From Vibrio penaeicida (GTDB taxonomy: Bacteria; Pseudomonadota; Gammaproteobacteria; Enterobacterales; Vibrionaceae), in NCBI RefSeq assembly GCF_019977755.1, contig NZ_AP025144.1:1054001-1118000 (forward strand): 64,000 nt of DNA, given 5' to 3'. Position 1 is the first letter of the stretch, and the number at the start of each line of letters is the position of its first letter. A program made the position numbers and the translations under genes. Positions 28,345-36,942 of the stretch are shown piece after piece. The notes under the pieces were generated by a model, which searched no databases, was not told where the DNA came from, and saw only the letters and a program-made list of their open reading frames with translations.

Positions 28345-29268
28345 ATGGAGCATGTTTTGACAGTGCCTAAAACTAAATCGGCGCCGAAGCGCAGCTTTGC
28401 CGATAAATTACAAAACTGGCTGCCAAAAATTGTTCTGGCTCCGACTATGCTCGTCACTGTGGTGTGCATATACGGCTACATTTTTTGGACTGCAGCCTTA
28501 TCTCTAACCAATTCCCGCTTTTTGCCTAGTTTCAACTTTGCTGGTTTTGCTCAATATGAAAAACTAATGGAGAACGACCGTTGGGTTACCTCGATCACTA
28601 ATCTAGGTATCTTTGGTTTGCTCTTTATGTTTATCGCCATTGTCTTGGGTGTAGGGCTGGCTATTTTGCTTGACCAAAACATCCGTCAAGAAGGTGCGAT
28701 ACGTACTATTTATCTTTACCCGATGGCGTTGTCGTTCATTGTTACGGGTACCGCATGGAAATGGATTTTAAACCCAGGATTAGGCATCGAAAAGATGGTG
28801 CGAGACTGGGGCTTCACTGATTTTGAATTCAATTGGTTAGTAAATTCCGAAATGTCGATTTATACCTTGGTGATTGCTGCCGTATGGCAATCGTCTGGTT
28901 TTGTAATGGCGATGTTCTTAGCCGGTCTTCGTGGTATCGATTCATCCATCATCAAAGCTGCCCAAATCGATGGCGCGAGCTTACCAAGCATCTATTTAAA
29001 GATCATTTTGCCATGTTTGAGGCCTGTGTTTTTCAGCGCCGTAATCATTACATCCCACATTGCGATCAAGAGTTTCGATTTGGTCACTGCATTAACTGCG
29101 GGCGGACCGGGTTACTCATCTGATTTACCAGCACTGTTTATGTATGCGCATTCATTTACCCGTGGTCAAATCGGCTTGGGTGCCGCCAGTGCAATGATGA
29201 TGCTAGCGGGTATTTTGGCCATTCTAGTGCCTTATCTTTACTCTGAGTTAAGGGAGAAAAAGTCATGA
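28345..29268 (+). CDS. gtsB: Sugar ABC transporter permease (GtsB-like)
   Basis: Inner-membrane MalF-type permease of 307 aa with about six membrane helices and the EAA loop EAA-like sequence AAQIDGASLPSIYLKIILPCLRP that contacts the ATPase. AAGGAT six bases before ATG 28345. Overlaps gtsC by four bases (ATGA). Partner of GtsC. Confidence 0.9.
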   Translation: MEHVLTVPKTKSAPKRSFADKLQNWLPKIVLAPTMLVTVVCIYGYIFWTAALSLTNSRFLPSFNFAGFAQYEKLMENDRWVTSITNLGIFGLLFMFIAIVLGVGLAILLDQNIRQEGAIRTIYLYPMALSFIVTGTAWKWILNPGLGIEKMVRDWGFTDFEFNWLVNSEMSIYTLVIAAVWQSSGFVMAMFLAGLRGIDSSIIKAAQIDGASLPSIYLKIILPCLRPVFFSAVIITSHIAIKSFDLVTALTAGGPGYSSDLPALFMYAHSFTRGQIGLGAASAMMMLAGILAILVPYLYSELREKKS

Positions 29269-30122
29269 GTAAGCCATTCAACTTAAGCCGAGCATTCTTA
29301 TACGCTGCTTTGCTGTTTTTCTGCTTGGTGTACCTCATGCCACTGTTTGTCATGGTGATCACCTCGTTCAAAACCCTGCCAGACATCAAAGCAGGTAACC
29401 TTATGTCTTTGCCACAAGAGTGGGTGTTTGATGCCTGGGGTAAAGCTTGGTCATCAGCGTGTACCGGCGTGGCATGTGAAGGGGTAAGAGGGTATTTCTG
29501 GAACTCGTTCCAAATGGTGATTCCAGCGGTCGCGATTTCTACGTTACTCGGTGCCTTTAATGGGTATGTAGTGAGTAAATGGAAATTCAGAGGCTCAAAC
29601 CTGTTTTTCAGCCTGATGCTATTTGGGTGTTTTATACCGTTTCAGGTCATCTTACTTCCTATGGCAGCAACATTAGGGAAGCTTGGGCTCGCCAATACAA
29701 CGACGGGTCTTGTGATCGTTCACGTTATCTATGGATTGGCGTTTACCACTTTATTCTTCCGAAACTTTTATATCGGTGTACCGGATGAATTGGTTAAAGC
29801 AGCAAAGCTGGATGGCGCAGGTTTCTTCACCATCTTCTTCAAAATTCTGCTGCCTTTATCGCTCCCCATCATCATGGTTACTGTGATCTGGCAGTTCACT
29901 GCAATTTGGAATGATTTCTTATTTGGCGTTGTTTACTCCGGTTCGGATACTCAGCCCATTACCGTTGCCCTTAACAACTTGGTGAACACCAGTACAGGGG
30001 TGAAAGAATACAACGTAGATATGGCCGCCGCCATTATCGCCGCACTGCCGACACTGATTGTGTATGTATTGGCAGGTAAATATTTCGTACGTGGTCTCAC
30101 CGCCGGATCAGTAAAAGGATAA
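29265..30122 (+). CDS. gtsC: Sugar ABC transporter permease (GtsC-like)
   Basis: MalG-type inner-membrane permease, 285 aa, about six helices. EAA loop is [23 protein letters not shown]. Contains the [11 protein letters not shown] segment common to this subfamily. ATGA overlap with gtsB implies coupled translation; four bases separate it from the ATPase gene. Confidence 0.9.
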   Translation: MSKPFNLSRAFLYAALLFFCLVYLMPLFVMVITSFKTLPDIKAGNLMSLPQEWVFDAWGKAWSSACTGVACEGVRGYFWNSFQMVIPAVAISTLLGAFNGYVVSKWKFRGSNLFFSLMLFGCFIPFQVILLPMAATLGKLGLANTTTGLVIVHVIYGLAFTTLFFRNFYIGVPDELVKAAKLDGAGFFTIFFKILLPLSLPIIMVTVIWQFTAIWNDFLFGVVYSGSDTQPITVALNNLVNTSTGVKEYNVDMAAAIIAALPTLIVYVLAGKYFVRGLTAGSVKG

Positions 30123-30126
30123 ATTC

Positions 30127-31236
30127 ATGGCAACATTACAACTCAACAAGATCCGCAAGACCTATCGCAATGCGGAGCAAGAAACACTAAAAGGCATAAA
30201 CATCAGTATCGATTCAGGCGAATTTCTGATTTTAGTCGGGCCTTCTGGCTGTGGTAAATCCACTCTGATGAATACCATCGCTGGGCTTGAAGATATTACC
30301 TCCGGTGAAATTGTTATCGATGGTACGGATGTGGCGCAAGTGGAACCGAAAGATCGTGATATCGCGATGGTGTTTCAATCTTATGCGTTATACCCAAACA
30401 TGACGGTGAGAGGGAATATCGCTTTTGGATTAAAAATCCGCAAAATGCCAACGGACGAAATCGAAGCTGAGGTAAATCGAGTTGCCGAAATGCTGCAAAT
30501 TGATCACCTGCTTGATCGCAAACCTTCGCAGTTGTCCGGTGGCCAGCGCCAGCGTGTAGCCATGGGACGCGCCTTGGCTCGCAAGCCTAAGCTGTATTTG
30601 TTTGATGAACCATTGTCGAACCTAGATGCGAAGTTGCGCGTCGAAATGCGTACTCAAATTAAGCGCCTACATCAGCAACTAAACACCACCATTGTGTATG
30701 TAACCCACGATCAGATTGAAGCCATGACATTGGCGGATAGAATCGCCGTGATGAAGGATGGAGAGCTTCAGCAACTAGGCACGCCAAAAGAAATCTACAA
30801 CAAGCCCAACAATATGTTTGTCGCAGGTTTTATGGGGTCGCCTTCGATGAACTTTATCCGCGGTAAGGTGGATTTGAATGAAGTTGATCACCCAGTGCTA
30901 AAAGTCACGGATGGTGAAGACAAAATTCATGATATTCGCTTGCCGGATTCGCTACGAACTCGTGATGGTCAGGAAGTCGTGATTGGCTTGCGACCAGAAA
31001 ACATCACTGAACAGGTTGAATTAGGAAGCGTGGCTAGCGAACTGCCTCTGAAAATAGAAGTACTTGAACCAACAGGTCCAGACACCATAGCCATGGTGAA
31101 AGTGAATAATCAAGAAGTGGCTTGCCGATTATCTCCCGAGTTTGATGTGAAAGTGGGAGAAGTAACGAATTTGTACTTTGACCTTTCTAAGGCTGTGTTC
31201 TTTGATGCGAAAACGGAGATTCGTATCGAACAATAG
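30127..31236 (+). CDS. Sugar ABC transporter ATPase (MalK/UgpC family)
   Basis: Cytoplasmic ATPase of 369 aa: Walker [10 protein letters not shown] (about residues 37-45), Q-loop [11 protein letters not shown], signature [15 protein letters not shown], Walker [13 protein letters not shown], switch His in VTHDQIEAM, then the MalK-type regulatory TOBE region from about residue 235. It energises the GtsBC permease; MalK-type ATPases can be shared between sugar importers. Last gene of the operon, followed by three tandem hairpins. Confidence 0.92.
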   Translation: MATLQLNKIRKTYRNAEQETLKGINISIDSGEFLILVGPSGCGKSTLMNTIAGLEDITSGEIVIDGTDVAQVEPKDRDIAMVFQSYALYPNMTVRGNIAFGLKIRKMPTDEIEAEVNRVAEMLQIDHLLDRKPSQLSGGQRQRVAMGRALARKPKLYLFDEPLSNLDAKLRVEMRTQIKRLHQQLNTTIVYVTHDQIEAMTLADRIAVMKDGELQQLGTPKEIYNKPNNMFVAGFMGSPSMNFIRGKVDLNEVDHPVLKVTDGEDKIHDIRLPDSLRTRDGQEVVIGLRPENITEQVELGSVASELPLKIEVLEPTGPDTIAMVKVNNQEVACRLSPEFDVKVGEVTNLYFDLSKAVFFDAKTEIRIEQ

Positions 31237-31261
31237 GTTTAAGTCTTACCTTACAAGGGTT

Positions 31262-31290
31262 TGAAGCCTTAGCGTTTAGGCTTCATTTTA
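31262..31290 (+). terminator. First of three hairpins after the gts operon
   Basis: TGAAGCCT / AGGCTTCA stem, then TTTTAT. Confidence 0.65.
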
Positions 31291-31297
31291 TCTGTGA

Positions 31298-31331
31298 CAA
31301 CCAAAAGGCCGAGGGACCTTTTGTTGTTTTT
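31298..31331 (+). terminator. Second hairpin, rho-independent terminator
   Basis: CAACCAAAAGG pairs with CCTTTTGTTG (with a mismatch), followed by TTTTT. Confidence 0.7.
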
Positions 31332-31356
31332 GCGCCCCATAGTGGGCGCTTTTTTT
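31332..31356 (+). terminator. Third hairpin, rho-independent terminator
   Basis: GCGCCC / GGGCGC with a six-base loop and a seven-T run. Confidence 0.8.
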
Positions 31357-31389
31357 ATATACAACCTATATAAATAGATATAGCCTAAT

Positions 31390-31842
31390 ATGCACCTAGT
31401 TTTGTTGTGGTGTCGCATGGTAATTCGTTGGTTGATTTATGTTTTTTCTGTCTCTATTGCATTCTTATATCTTTCAGGTGTTTTCTATTTCTGGGAACCT
31501 GATGATATTAAAAAGGGTTCGTTTACCTATTATCTAAAGTTACCTAAAGAAGTTCGAGAGTTTAGTTGCTATCAATCAATTAATGATGTGACTTTTACTT
31601 ATCGAGTGGCGGACGGTCTTAAGCCAGCAATTATCACTGCCAAATTCATACAAAATATCTCCCTTTATACATTGAGATACAAACTGCTGAAAGATGGCTT
31701 CCACTGTAAGGGCATTGATGGCAGCACCAGCATCAGATGTTCTGGAAAGTACGTTGATGGAGTAGTTTCTCTGATGATTCAGCGTCTTGTTGGAGTTGGG
31801 TTAGAAGTAGAAGCGACTTTTATAGGAGTCGGAGAAAGTTAA
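31390..31842 (+). CDS. Hypothetical membrane-anchored protein (150 aa)
   Basis: No family recognised. One N-terminal hydrophobic helix (about residues 12-32) is followed by a presumably periplasmic domain with a few cysteines (FSCYQS, GFHCKG, SIRCSG) that could form disulphides. The DNA is more AT-rich than neighbours. The start is uncertain: ATG 31390 has no good ribosome site and ATG 31420 is an alternative. Its stop is directly followed by the next start (TAAATG), so the two form a pair. Confidence 0.6.
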   Translation: MHLVLLWCRMVIRWLIYVFSVSIAFLYLSGVFYFWEPDDIKKGSFTYYLKLPKEVREFSCYQSINDVTFTYRVADGLKPAIITAKFIQNISLYTLRYKLLKDGFHCKGIDGSTSIRCSGKYVDGVVSLMIQRLVGVGLEVEATFIGVGES

Positions 31843-32262
31843 ATGCAAATAACTAAAGAAGTTAGTAAGCGCTGGTTATTTTATCTACTGAGCACATTTT
31901 TCCTTGTCTATCTGTTGTGGTCTCTGCTTTATATTGATCAGTTATCAAAACAACTAACTACCGAAAAAACCAGAGTAGTGAGTATGGCTAGACACTTAGA
32001 ATTGTGGAAAGAAATCACTGGTAACAATAGTGGGTACCTTAATCAAGCTGTGCTTTTGCAGGAAAACCAAGATATACAAATTACGCTAGTTGAGAATGCG
32101 GATATAGAAGATGGACAGAGATTCTATGCCATGTACTATTCAGAGGCGGCAAAGGAACAGGATTTTAGGCAGTATTTTTCAGAATTAGTTTTAGGTAACT
32201 ATTTTTACATCTTGACGGATGCGGATGGAAAGATTCGAGAATTTTTCTGGGACAAGCCATAG
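31843..32262 (+). CDS. Hypothetical membrane-anchored protein (139 aa)
   Basis: No family recognised. N-terminal membrane helix (about residues 11-29) followed by a short coiled-coil-like stretch (QLSKQLTTEKTRVVSMARH) and a soluble domain. GGAGAA lies just before ATG 31843, inside the end of the preceding gene, so translation is coupled. Low GC suggests acquired DNA. A terminator at 32331-32366 closes the pair. Confidence 0.65.
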   Translation: MQITKEVSKRWLFYLLSTFFLVYLLWSLLYIDQLSKQLTTEKTRVVSMARHLELWKEITGNNSGYLNQAVLLQENQDIQITLVENADIEDGQRFYAMYYSEAAKEQDFRQYFSELVLGNYFYILTDADGKIREFFWDKP

Positions 32263-32330
32263 ATTTTAAAGTGATAAAGCTCGCGTTGGGCTAGAACTGA
32301 GCACATAAGTTAATTATATAAATACTAACT

Positions 32331-32366
32331 ACGGGTGTCTGAACTTGAATTCAGACGCCCGTTTTA
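32331..32366 (+). terminator. Terminator after the hypothetical pair
   Basis: ACGGGTGTCTGAA and TTCAGACGCCCGT (13 pairs, one G-T) around CTTGAA, then TTTACTTTT. It abuts the convergent polyketide synthase stop. Confidence 0.75.
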
Positions 32367-32369
32367 CTT

Positions 32370-33413
32370 TTACTGCCAAGTACCCAATGCCATCTCAGTG
32401 GTAAAACCGGGTCCAAATGCTGCCATGACGCCTTGTTCTCCTGCTTTTCGATGTTCAAAACTTCTTCTGAGTACATCGATAACGGCAGCGCTAGAGGTAT
32501 TGCCAGTTTCACGCAAGCATGCTCTAGAATGGTCTAGGGCGTCAGGTGTTAGACCTAACGTGCGCTCTACTTCATCTTGAATTCTCCGACCTCCGGTATG
32601 GAAGAGGTAGAAGTCCAGATCTTTAGATCGCTTATCCTGACGAGATTGAACAAAATCATCGATGACAGGAGCAACGCGTTCAATCGAGTACATCACTTCC
32701 TTATCTAATGAGAATTTAAAACCCCTCGGTGTCATGTCGTAGCGAATAAATGCTTCACTTTGTTGTAGGAAGTGGCTGGCAGAGTGTGTGAGTTTCATTC
32801 CGCTGGTTTGATCGTCTCCACGCATGACTACTGCTGCACATGCATCGCCAAACAGTGAGTTGGTCACAAAGTCTTGAATACGGTTCGCGTATTTATCAAA
32901 GCACAGCGATGACGTTTCTAGTGTCACAATCAGGGCGTTGTTGTTCGGTGACTGTTGGCAGTGGTCAAATGCTCGATTCACTGCAGCAGCACCTGCTACA
33001 CATCCCATCTGAGCCATTGGCAACTGAATGGTTGAATTGTTGAGGTTAAGTGCATTGATTAAATGAGCTGTGAGCGAAGGCATCATAAAACCAGTGCATG
33101 AGGTCACAATGACCATGGTGATATCTTTGATCTGAAGATCCGCATTCTCAATTGCTTGAAGGGCGGCTTGTTCAGACATAAACCGAGCCTGTTCATCGTA
33201 AATAGCGCTTCGTTCATCAAAATCTTCTAGCGAGACGACTTTCTCGAGTGGGACGATAAGGTGGCGTTTATCAATACTTGAATTTCTAACCATATCAAAC
33301 GCTTTTTCTGCGTGAGGTTGGTCGCTATGCAGTGTGCGAAGGCATTCAATAATTTCGTCTTGAGTCACCACGTACTCGGGAAAATAGACGGAAGGCTTAC
33401 TTAAAACACTCAT
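32370..33413 (-). CDS. Type III polyketide synthase, PhlD-like (phloroglucinol synthase type)
   Basis: Chalcone-synthase-fold enzyme of 347 aa that condenses malonyl-CoA. The catalytic triad is visible: Cys138 in QMGCVAGAAA, His272 in FHTGGRR and Asn305 in ETGNTSS. Stretches TSCTGFMMPSLTAHLIN, GCVAGAAAVNRA and AAFGPGFTTEMA match, from memory, Pseudomonas PhlD, whose catalytic cysteine is also residue 138 in a 349-aa protein. PhlD makes phloroglucinol from three malonyl-CoA. No phlA/C/B-type or tailoring genes lie beside it. ATG 33413 has AGGAGA upstream on the minus strand. Product could instead be an alkylpyrone or resorcinol. Confidence 0.88.
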   Translation of the reverse strand: MSVLSKPSVYFPEYVVTQDEIIECLRTLHSDQPHAEKAFDMVRNSSIDKRHLIVPLEKVVSLEDFDERSAIYDEQARFMSEQAALQAIENADLQIKDITMVIVTSCTGFMMPSLTAHLINALNLNNSTIQLPMAQMGCVAGAAAVNRAFDHCQQSPNNNALIVTLETSSLCFDKYANRIQDFVTNSLFGDACAAVVMRGDDQTSGMKLTHSASHFLQQSEAFIRYDMTPRGFKFSLDKEVMYSIERVAPVIDDFVQSRQDKRSKDLDFYLFHTGGRRIQDEVERTLGLTPDALDHSRACLRETGNTSSAAVIDVLRRSFEHRKAGEQGVMAAFGPGFTTEMALGTWQ

Positions 33414-33426
33414 GACGTTTCTCCTG

Positions 33427-33478
33427 TTGTTGTTTTATAAATGATCATTTAGGTATTCATAATTTATAAAAACAACAA
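33427..33478. promoter_or_regulatory. Large inverted repeat over the polyketide synthase upstream region
   Basis: TTGTTGTTTTATAAA (33427-33441) and TTTATAAAAACAACAA (33463-33478) are near-perfect reverse complements, with a perfect palindrome AAATGATCATTT (33439-33450) inside. It lies 14-65 bases upstream of the start codon and runs into the ribosome site, so an operator or an mRNA structure is possible. Confidence 0.5.
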
Positions 33479-33502
33479 GAGTTGCATCATTATATGAATC
33501 TG

Positions 33503-33531
33503 GTTCCGCATCAAAATGAGAGTTGTGGAAC
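33503..33531 (+). promoter_or_regulatory. Candidate upstream activator site for DctD
   Basis: GTTCCGCA and TGTGGAAC form an inverted repeat about 190 bases upstream of the sigma-54 promoter, a typical enhancer distance. Binding by DctD is inference. Confidence 0.35.
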
Positions 33532-33690
33532 AAAACGTTAAGGAGTGCACCAATGTTTCACTTTCCACCCATCTGCTTCTTTTTAATGGGTGGGTTTCCG
33601 CCTAAACGGATTTCGGTTTTTCAGGTGCTCATAGAGGCAGTTCACTCACAGCCTTTATGGTTAAAGGGTTGTTAATAAAATGTATCAGGT

Positions 33691-33706
33691 TGGTCTGGGT
33701 TTTGCT
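33691..33706 (+). promoter_or_regulatory. Sigma-54 promoter of dctPQM
   Basis: TGGTCTGGGTTTTGCT has GG and GC separated by exactly ten bases (-24/-12 type), 60 bases before the dctP start. Agrees with control by the sigma-54 activator DctD encoded nearby. Confidence 0.6.
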
Positions 33707-33765
33707 CTTAGTCGAGTACATGGTCTTCAGTGATGACGACTAAGTGTTAAACAAGGAGAATATAA

Positions 33766-34761
33766 ATGTTAAAGCCTCTTACCCTACTTTCTGCCTCTAT
33801 CTTGGCGCTTACCAGTTTCCAAGCGGCTGCTAACTGTGACCCTGGCGAGATTGTTATTAAATTCAGCCATGTGACCAATACAGATAAACACCCCAAAGGC
33901 ATTGCTGCCTCTCTACTTGAGAAGCGTGTGAACGAAGAGATGAACGGCAAAGCCTGTATGCAGGTATTCCCTAACTCAACGCTTTACGATGACAATAAGG
34001 TCCTTGAAGCGCTACTCAATGGTGATGTGCAATTAGCGGCACCATCGCTATCGAAGTTTGAAAAGTTCACTAAGAAGTACCGTATTTTCGATTTGCCATT
34101 TCTGTTTGAAGATGTGGACGCTGTCGACCGTTTCCAAAACTCAGAAGCGGGTGACAAGCTTAAAAATGCGATGAAACGTCGTGGATTGAAAGGATTGTCG
34201 TTCTGGCACAACGGAATGAAGCAAATGTCTGCGAGCAAACCGCTGATGTCTCCTAGCGATGCAGAGGGGCTGAAATTCCGTGTTCAAGCGTCGGATGTAT
34301 TGGTCGCGCAATTTGAACAGTTAGGGGCGAACCCACAAAAAATGTCGTTCAAAGAAGTGTACGGTGGCCTTCAAACGAAAGTTATCGATGGACAGGAAAA
34401 CACGTGGTCGAACATTTATGGCAAAAAATTCTTCGAAGTTCAGGACGGGGTTACGGAAACCAACCATGGCATTATCGATTACTTAGTGGTGACCTCAAAT
34501 ACATGGTGGAAAGAATTACCTCAGGACGTTCGAGAAGAGTTTAATGCCATTCTTAATGATGTGACGGCTGCACGTAATTCCGCTTCCAGTGAGGTAAACG
34601 AAATCAACAAGCAAAACATCATAGCCGCGGGTGGCGTAGTAAGGTCTTTGACACCTGAACAACGTCAGGAGTGGGTGACTGCACTTAGACCTGTCTGGAA
34701 GAAGTTTGAAAAAGACATCGGTGCAGATTTGCTCGAAGCCGCTTTAGCTTCAAATAAATAA
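33766..34761 (+). CDS. dctP: TRAP transporter C4-dicarboxylate-binding protein DctP
   Basis: Periplasmic binding protein (331 aa) delivering C4-dicarboxylates such as succinate, malate and fumarate to DctQM. Sec signal peptide ends near SFQAAANC. Family features: IKFSHVTNTDKHPKG, the ligand-contacting arginine in LKFRVQASDV, and TKVIDGQENTWSNI. AAGGAG precedes ATG 33766. First gene of dctPQM; its regulators dctB-dctD lie 6 kb away. Confidence 0.93.
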   Translation: MLKPLTLLSASILALTSFQAAANCDPGEIVIKFSHVTNTDKHPKGIAASLLEKRVNEEMNGKACMQVFPNSTLYDDNKVLEALLNGDVQLAAPSLSKFEKFTKKYRIFDLPFLFEDVDAVDRFQNSEAGDKLKNAMKRRGLKGLSFWHNGMKQMSASKPLMSPSDAEGLKFRVQASDVLVAQFEQLGANPQKMSFKEVYGGLQTKVIDGQENTWSNIYGKKFFEVQDGVTETNHGIIDYLVVTSNTWWKELPQDVREEFNAILNDVTAARNSASSEVNEINKQNIIAAGGVVRSLTPEQRQEWVTALRPVWKKFEKDIGADLLEAALASNK

Positions 34762-34794
34762 TAAAATTTAACCACGAAAGTTCAACAGACCCTA

Positions 34795-34817
34795 GGCATG
34801 ACAATTTCTGTCATGCC
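34795..34817 (+). other. Hairpin between dctP and dctQ
   Basis: Perfect 9-bp stem GGCATGACA / TGTCATGCC with a five-base loop and no long T-run. Confidence 0.7.
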
Positions 34818-34857
34818 CATTTCCCTTACATTTTTCCTAATACAGCGGAGTATCTGT

Positions 34858-35481
34858 ATGGAACAGTCCTTATTTACTCGAGTCGGTAAGGTAACGGATC
34901 AAATCGAAGAAACACTGATTGCCTTGTTTCTTGGGAGTATGACCCTACTTACCTTTTCTAATGTGGTGTTTCGTTATGTGTTTAACGACAACATCCTTTG
35001 GGCACTGGAACTGACCGTTTTTCTCTTTGCCTGGATGGTACTTGTCGGCGCTTCTTATGGCGTGAAAAAACATTTTCATATTGGTGTGGATGTCATTATT
35101 AACCTCGCACCAGAGCGGGGAAGAAAGATGTACGCATTAGCTGCTGTTGCGCTGTGCCTGCTTTTTTCTATTTTGTTATTTATTGGTTCTTGGAATTATT
35201 GGTTTCCGTTTGTGACTGAGCGCGCATGGTACGAGACCGACGATATTCCTATGCCGGAAATTCTGCAATTCCTATCCGATTGGATGAATGAAGGCGAGCG
35301 CTACGAAAAAATGCCACGCTTTATCCCTTACGCTGCACTTCCAATTGGTATGGCGTTACTGACCTTTCGCTTTGCGCAATGCGCGTGGCAAATCGCGACA
35401 GGAAAAATCGATCGTCTTATTTCCAGCCATGAAGCGGAAGAAGATTTAGAAGCACTGAAATCTGAAAGCAAGGAGAGCTAA
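34858..35481 (+). CDS. dctQ: TRAP transporter small permease DctQ
   Basis: Four-helix inner-membrane subunit (about 207 aa), with the family stretch ALELTVFLFAWMVLVGASYGVKK. I start at ATG 34858 (MEQSLFTRVGK) with GCGGAG upstream; an earlier in-frame ATG at 34798 lies inside the hairpin and is unlikely. Three bases precede dctM. Confidence 0.92.
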   Translation: MEQSLFTRVGKVTDQIEETLIALFLGSMTLLTFSNVVFRYVFNDNILWALELTVFLFAWMVLVGASYGVKKHFHIGVDVIINLAPERGRKMYALAAVALCLLFSILLFIGSWNYWFPFVTERAWYETDDIPMPEILQFLSDWMNEGERYEKMPRFIPYAALPIGMALLTFRFAQCAWQIATGKIDRLISSHEAEEDLEALKSESKES

Positions 35482-35484
35482 GCC

Positions 35485-36846
35485 ATGGACATTTTATTGC
35501 TGTTTATTATGGTCATAGGCTTCATGTTAATTGGTGTGCCCATTGCGGTTTCCCTTGGTCTAGCCAGTGTCCTATTTCTGTTGCTTCACTCTGATGCTTC
35601 GTTGGCTTCTGTTGCCCAAACTTTGTTTAATGCGTTTGCTGGCCATTACACATTATTGGCCATCCCGTTTTTTATACTCGCCTCAAGTTTTATGTCTACG
35701 GGGGGCGTTGCCCGTCGAATCATTCGATTTGCGATTGCGATGGTGGGTTGGTTCCGTGGTGGTTTAGCAATGGCGTCGGTCGTAGCCTGCATGATGTTTG
35801 CGGCGTTATCGGGTTCATCTCCTGCAACGGTGGTGGCTATCGGTAGTATTGTTATTGCGGGCATGGTGAAGAATGGATATTCCAAAGAATTCGCTGCTGG
35901 TGTTATTTGCAATGCAGGCACATTGGGAATCCTCATTCCGCCATCCATCGTGATGGTTGTATACGCTGCCGCGACAGATGTTTCTGTTGGGCGGATGTTC
36001 TTAGGTGGTGTAATTCCGGGCTTGCTTGCTGGAGTGATGTTGATGATTGCCATCTACATTGCGGCAAGAGTCAAAAACCTGCCAGCACAGCCCTTTGTGG
36101 GGTGGGGCGAAGCCTTTGCGGCCGCAAAAGATGCAAGCTGGGGTTTATTACTGATCGTGATCATTCTTGGCGGGATTTACGGTGGGGTATTTACACCAAC
36201 AGAGGCGGCAGCCGTCGCGGCTGTGTATTCTTTCCTTATTGCAAACTTCATCTACAAGGATATGGGGCCGTTTGCAGATAAAGAAAACACCAAACCATTG
36301 TTGGTGAAAGTGTTCCAAACCTTTGTTCACAAAGACACAAAGAACACGTTATATGATGCGGGTAAGCTAACGATTATGTTGCTGTTTATCATCGCTAATG
36401 CGTTGATTTTAAAGCACGTTCTCACAGAAGAACGCATTCCTCAGATGATCACCGAGTCAATGCTATCGGCGGGCTTAGGCCCAATCACCTTCCTTATTGT
36501 TGTAAACGTCTTACTGCTTATCGGTGGCCAGTTTATGGAGCCATCAGGTTTATTGATCATCGTTGCTCCTTTAGTTTTCCCTATTGCCATTGCGCTGGGT
36601 ATCGACCCGATCCACCTTGGCATTATGATGGTGGTGAACATGGAAATTGGGATGATCACGCCGCCTGTCGGGCTCAATTTGTTTGTGACAGCAGGGGTAG
36701 CGAAAATGTCGATGATGAATGTGGTCAAAGCCGCGCTACCTTGGGTTGCGGTGATGTTCCTCTTCCTCGTGATTGTCACTTATGTTCCATGGGTGTCGAC
36801 TTGGCTACCGACCACGCTTATGGGACCTGAAATCATAACAAAATAG
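35485..36846 (+). CDS. dctM: TRAP transporter large permease DctM
   Basis: Sodium-coupled translocating subunit with about 12 hydrophobic helices, 453 aa. Family stretches include AIPFFILASSFMSTGGVARR, CNAGTLGILIPPSIVMVVYA and the second-repeat MEIGMITPPVGLNLFV. AAGGAGAG precedes ATG 35485. Ends before a clear terminator. Confidence 0.94.
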   Translation: MDILLLFIMVIGFMLIGVPIAVSLGLASVLFLLLHSDASLASVAQTLFNAFAGHYTLLAIPFFILASSFMSTGGVARRIIRFAIAMVGWFRGGLAMASVVACMMFAALSGSSPATVVAIGSIVIAGMVKNGYSKEFAAGVICNAGTLGILIPPSIVMVVYAAATDVSVGRMFLGGVIPGLLAGVMLMIAIYIAARVKNLPAQPFVGWGEAFAAAKDASWGLLLIVIILGGIYGGVFTPTEAAAVAAVYSFLIANFIYKDMGPFADKENTKPLLVKVFQTFVHKDTKNTLYDAGKLTIMLLFIIANALILKHVLTEERIPQMITESMLSAGLGPITFLIVVNVLLLIGGQFMEPSGLLIIVAPLVFPIAIALGIDPIHLGIMMVVNMEIGMITPPVGLNLFVTAGVAKMSMMNVVKAALPWVAVMFLFLVIVTYVPWVSTWLPTTLMGPEIITK

Positions 36847-36902
36847 AAGCGAAGCGTAGAGACACCCTACACTCAACCGTTATCGCTCAATAAAACGCAC
36901 TT

Positions 36903-36934
36903 GCCCTGCTTTCCCCTGCAGGGCTTTTTTATTT
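36903..36934 (+). terminator. Terminator of dctPQM
   Basis: GCCCTGC / GCAGGGC stem with an eight-base loop and six T. Confidence 0.85.
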
Positions 36935-36942
36935 TGAACGAC

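Larger units (their letters stand above)
33414..33765. other. Intergenic control region between PKS and dctP
   Basis: Holds the PKS inverted repeat, a candidate activator site (33503-33531), a stem-loop CCACCCAT/ATGGGTGG (33565-33593) and a sigma-54 promoter (33691-33706). No gene seen. Confidence 0.6.
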
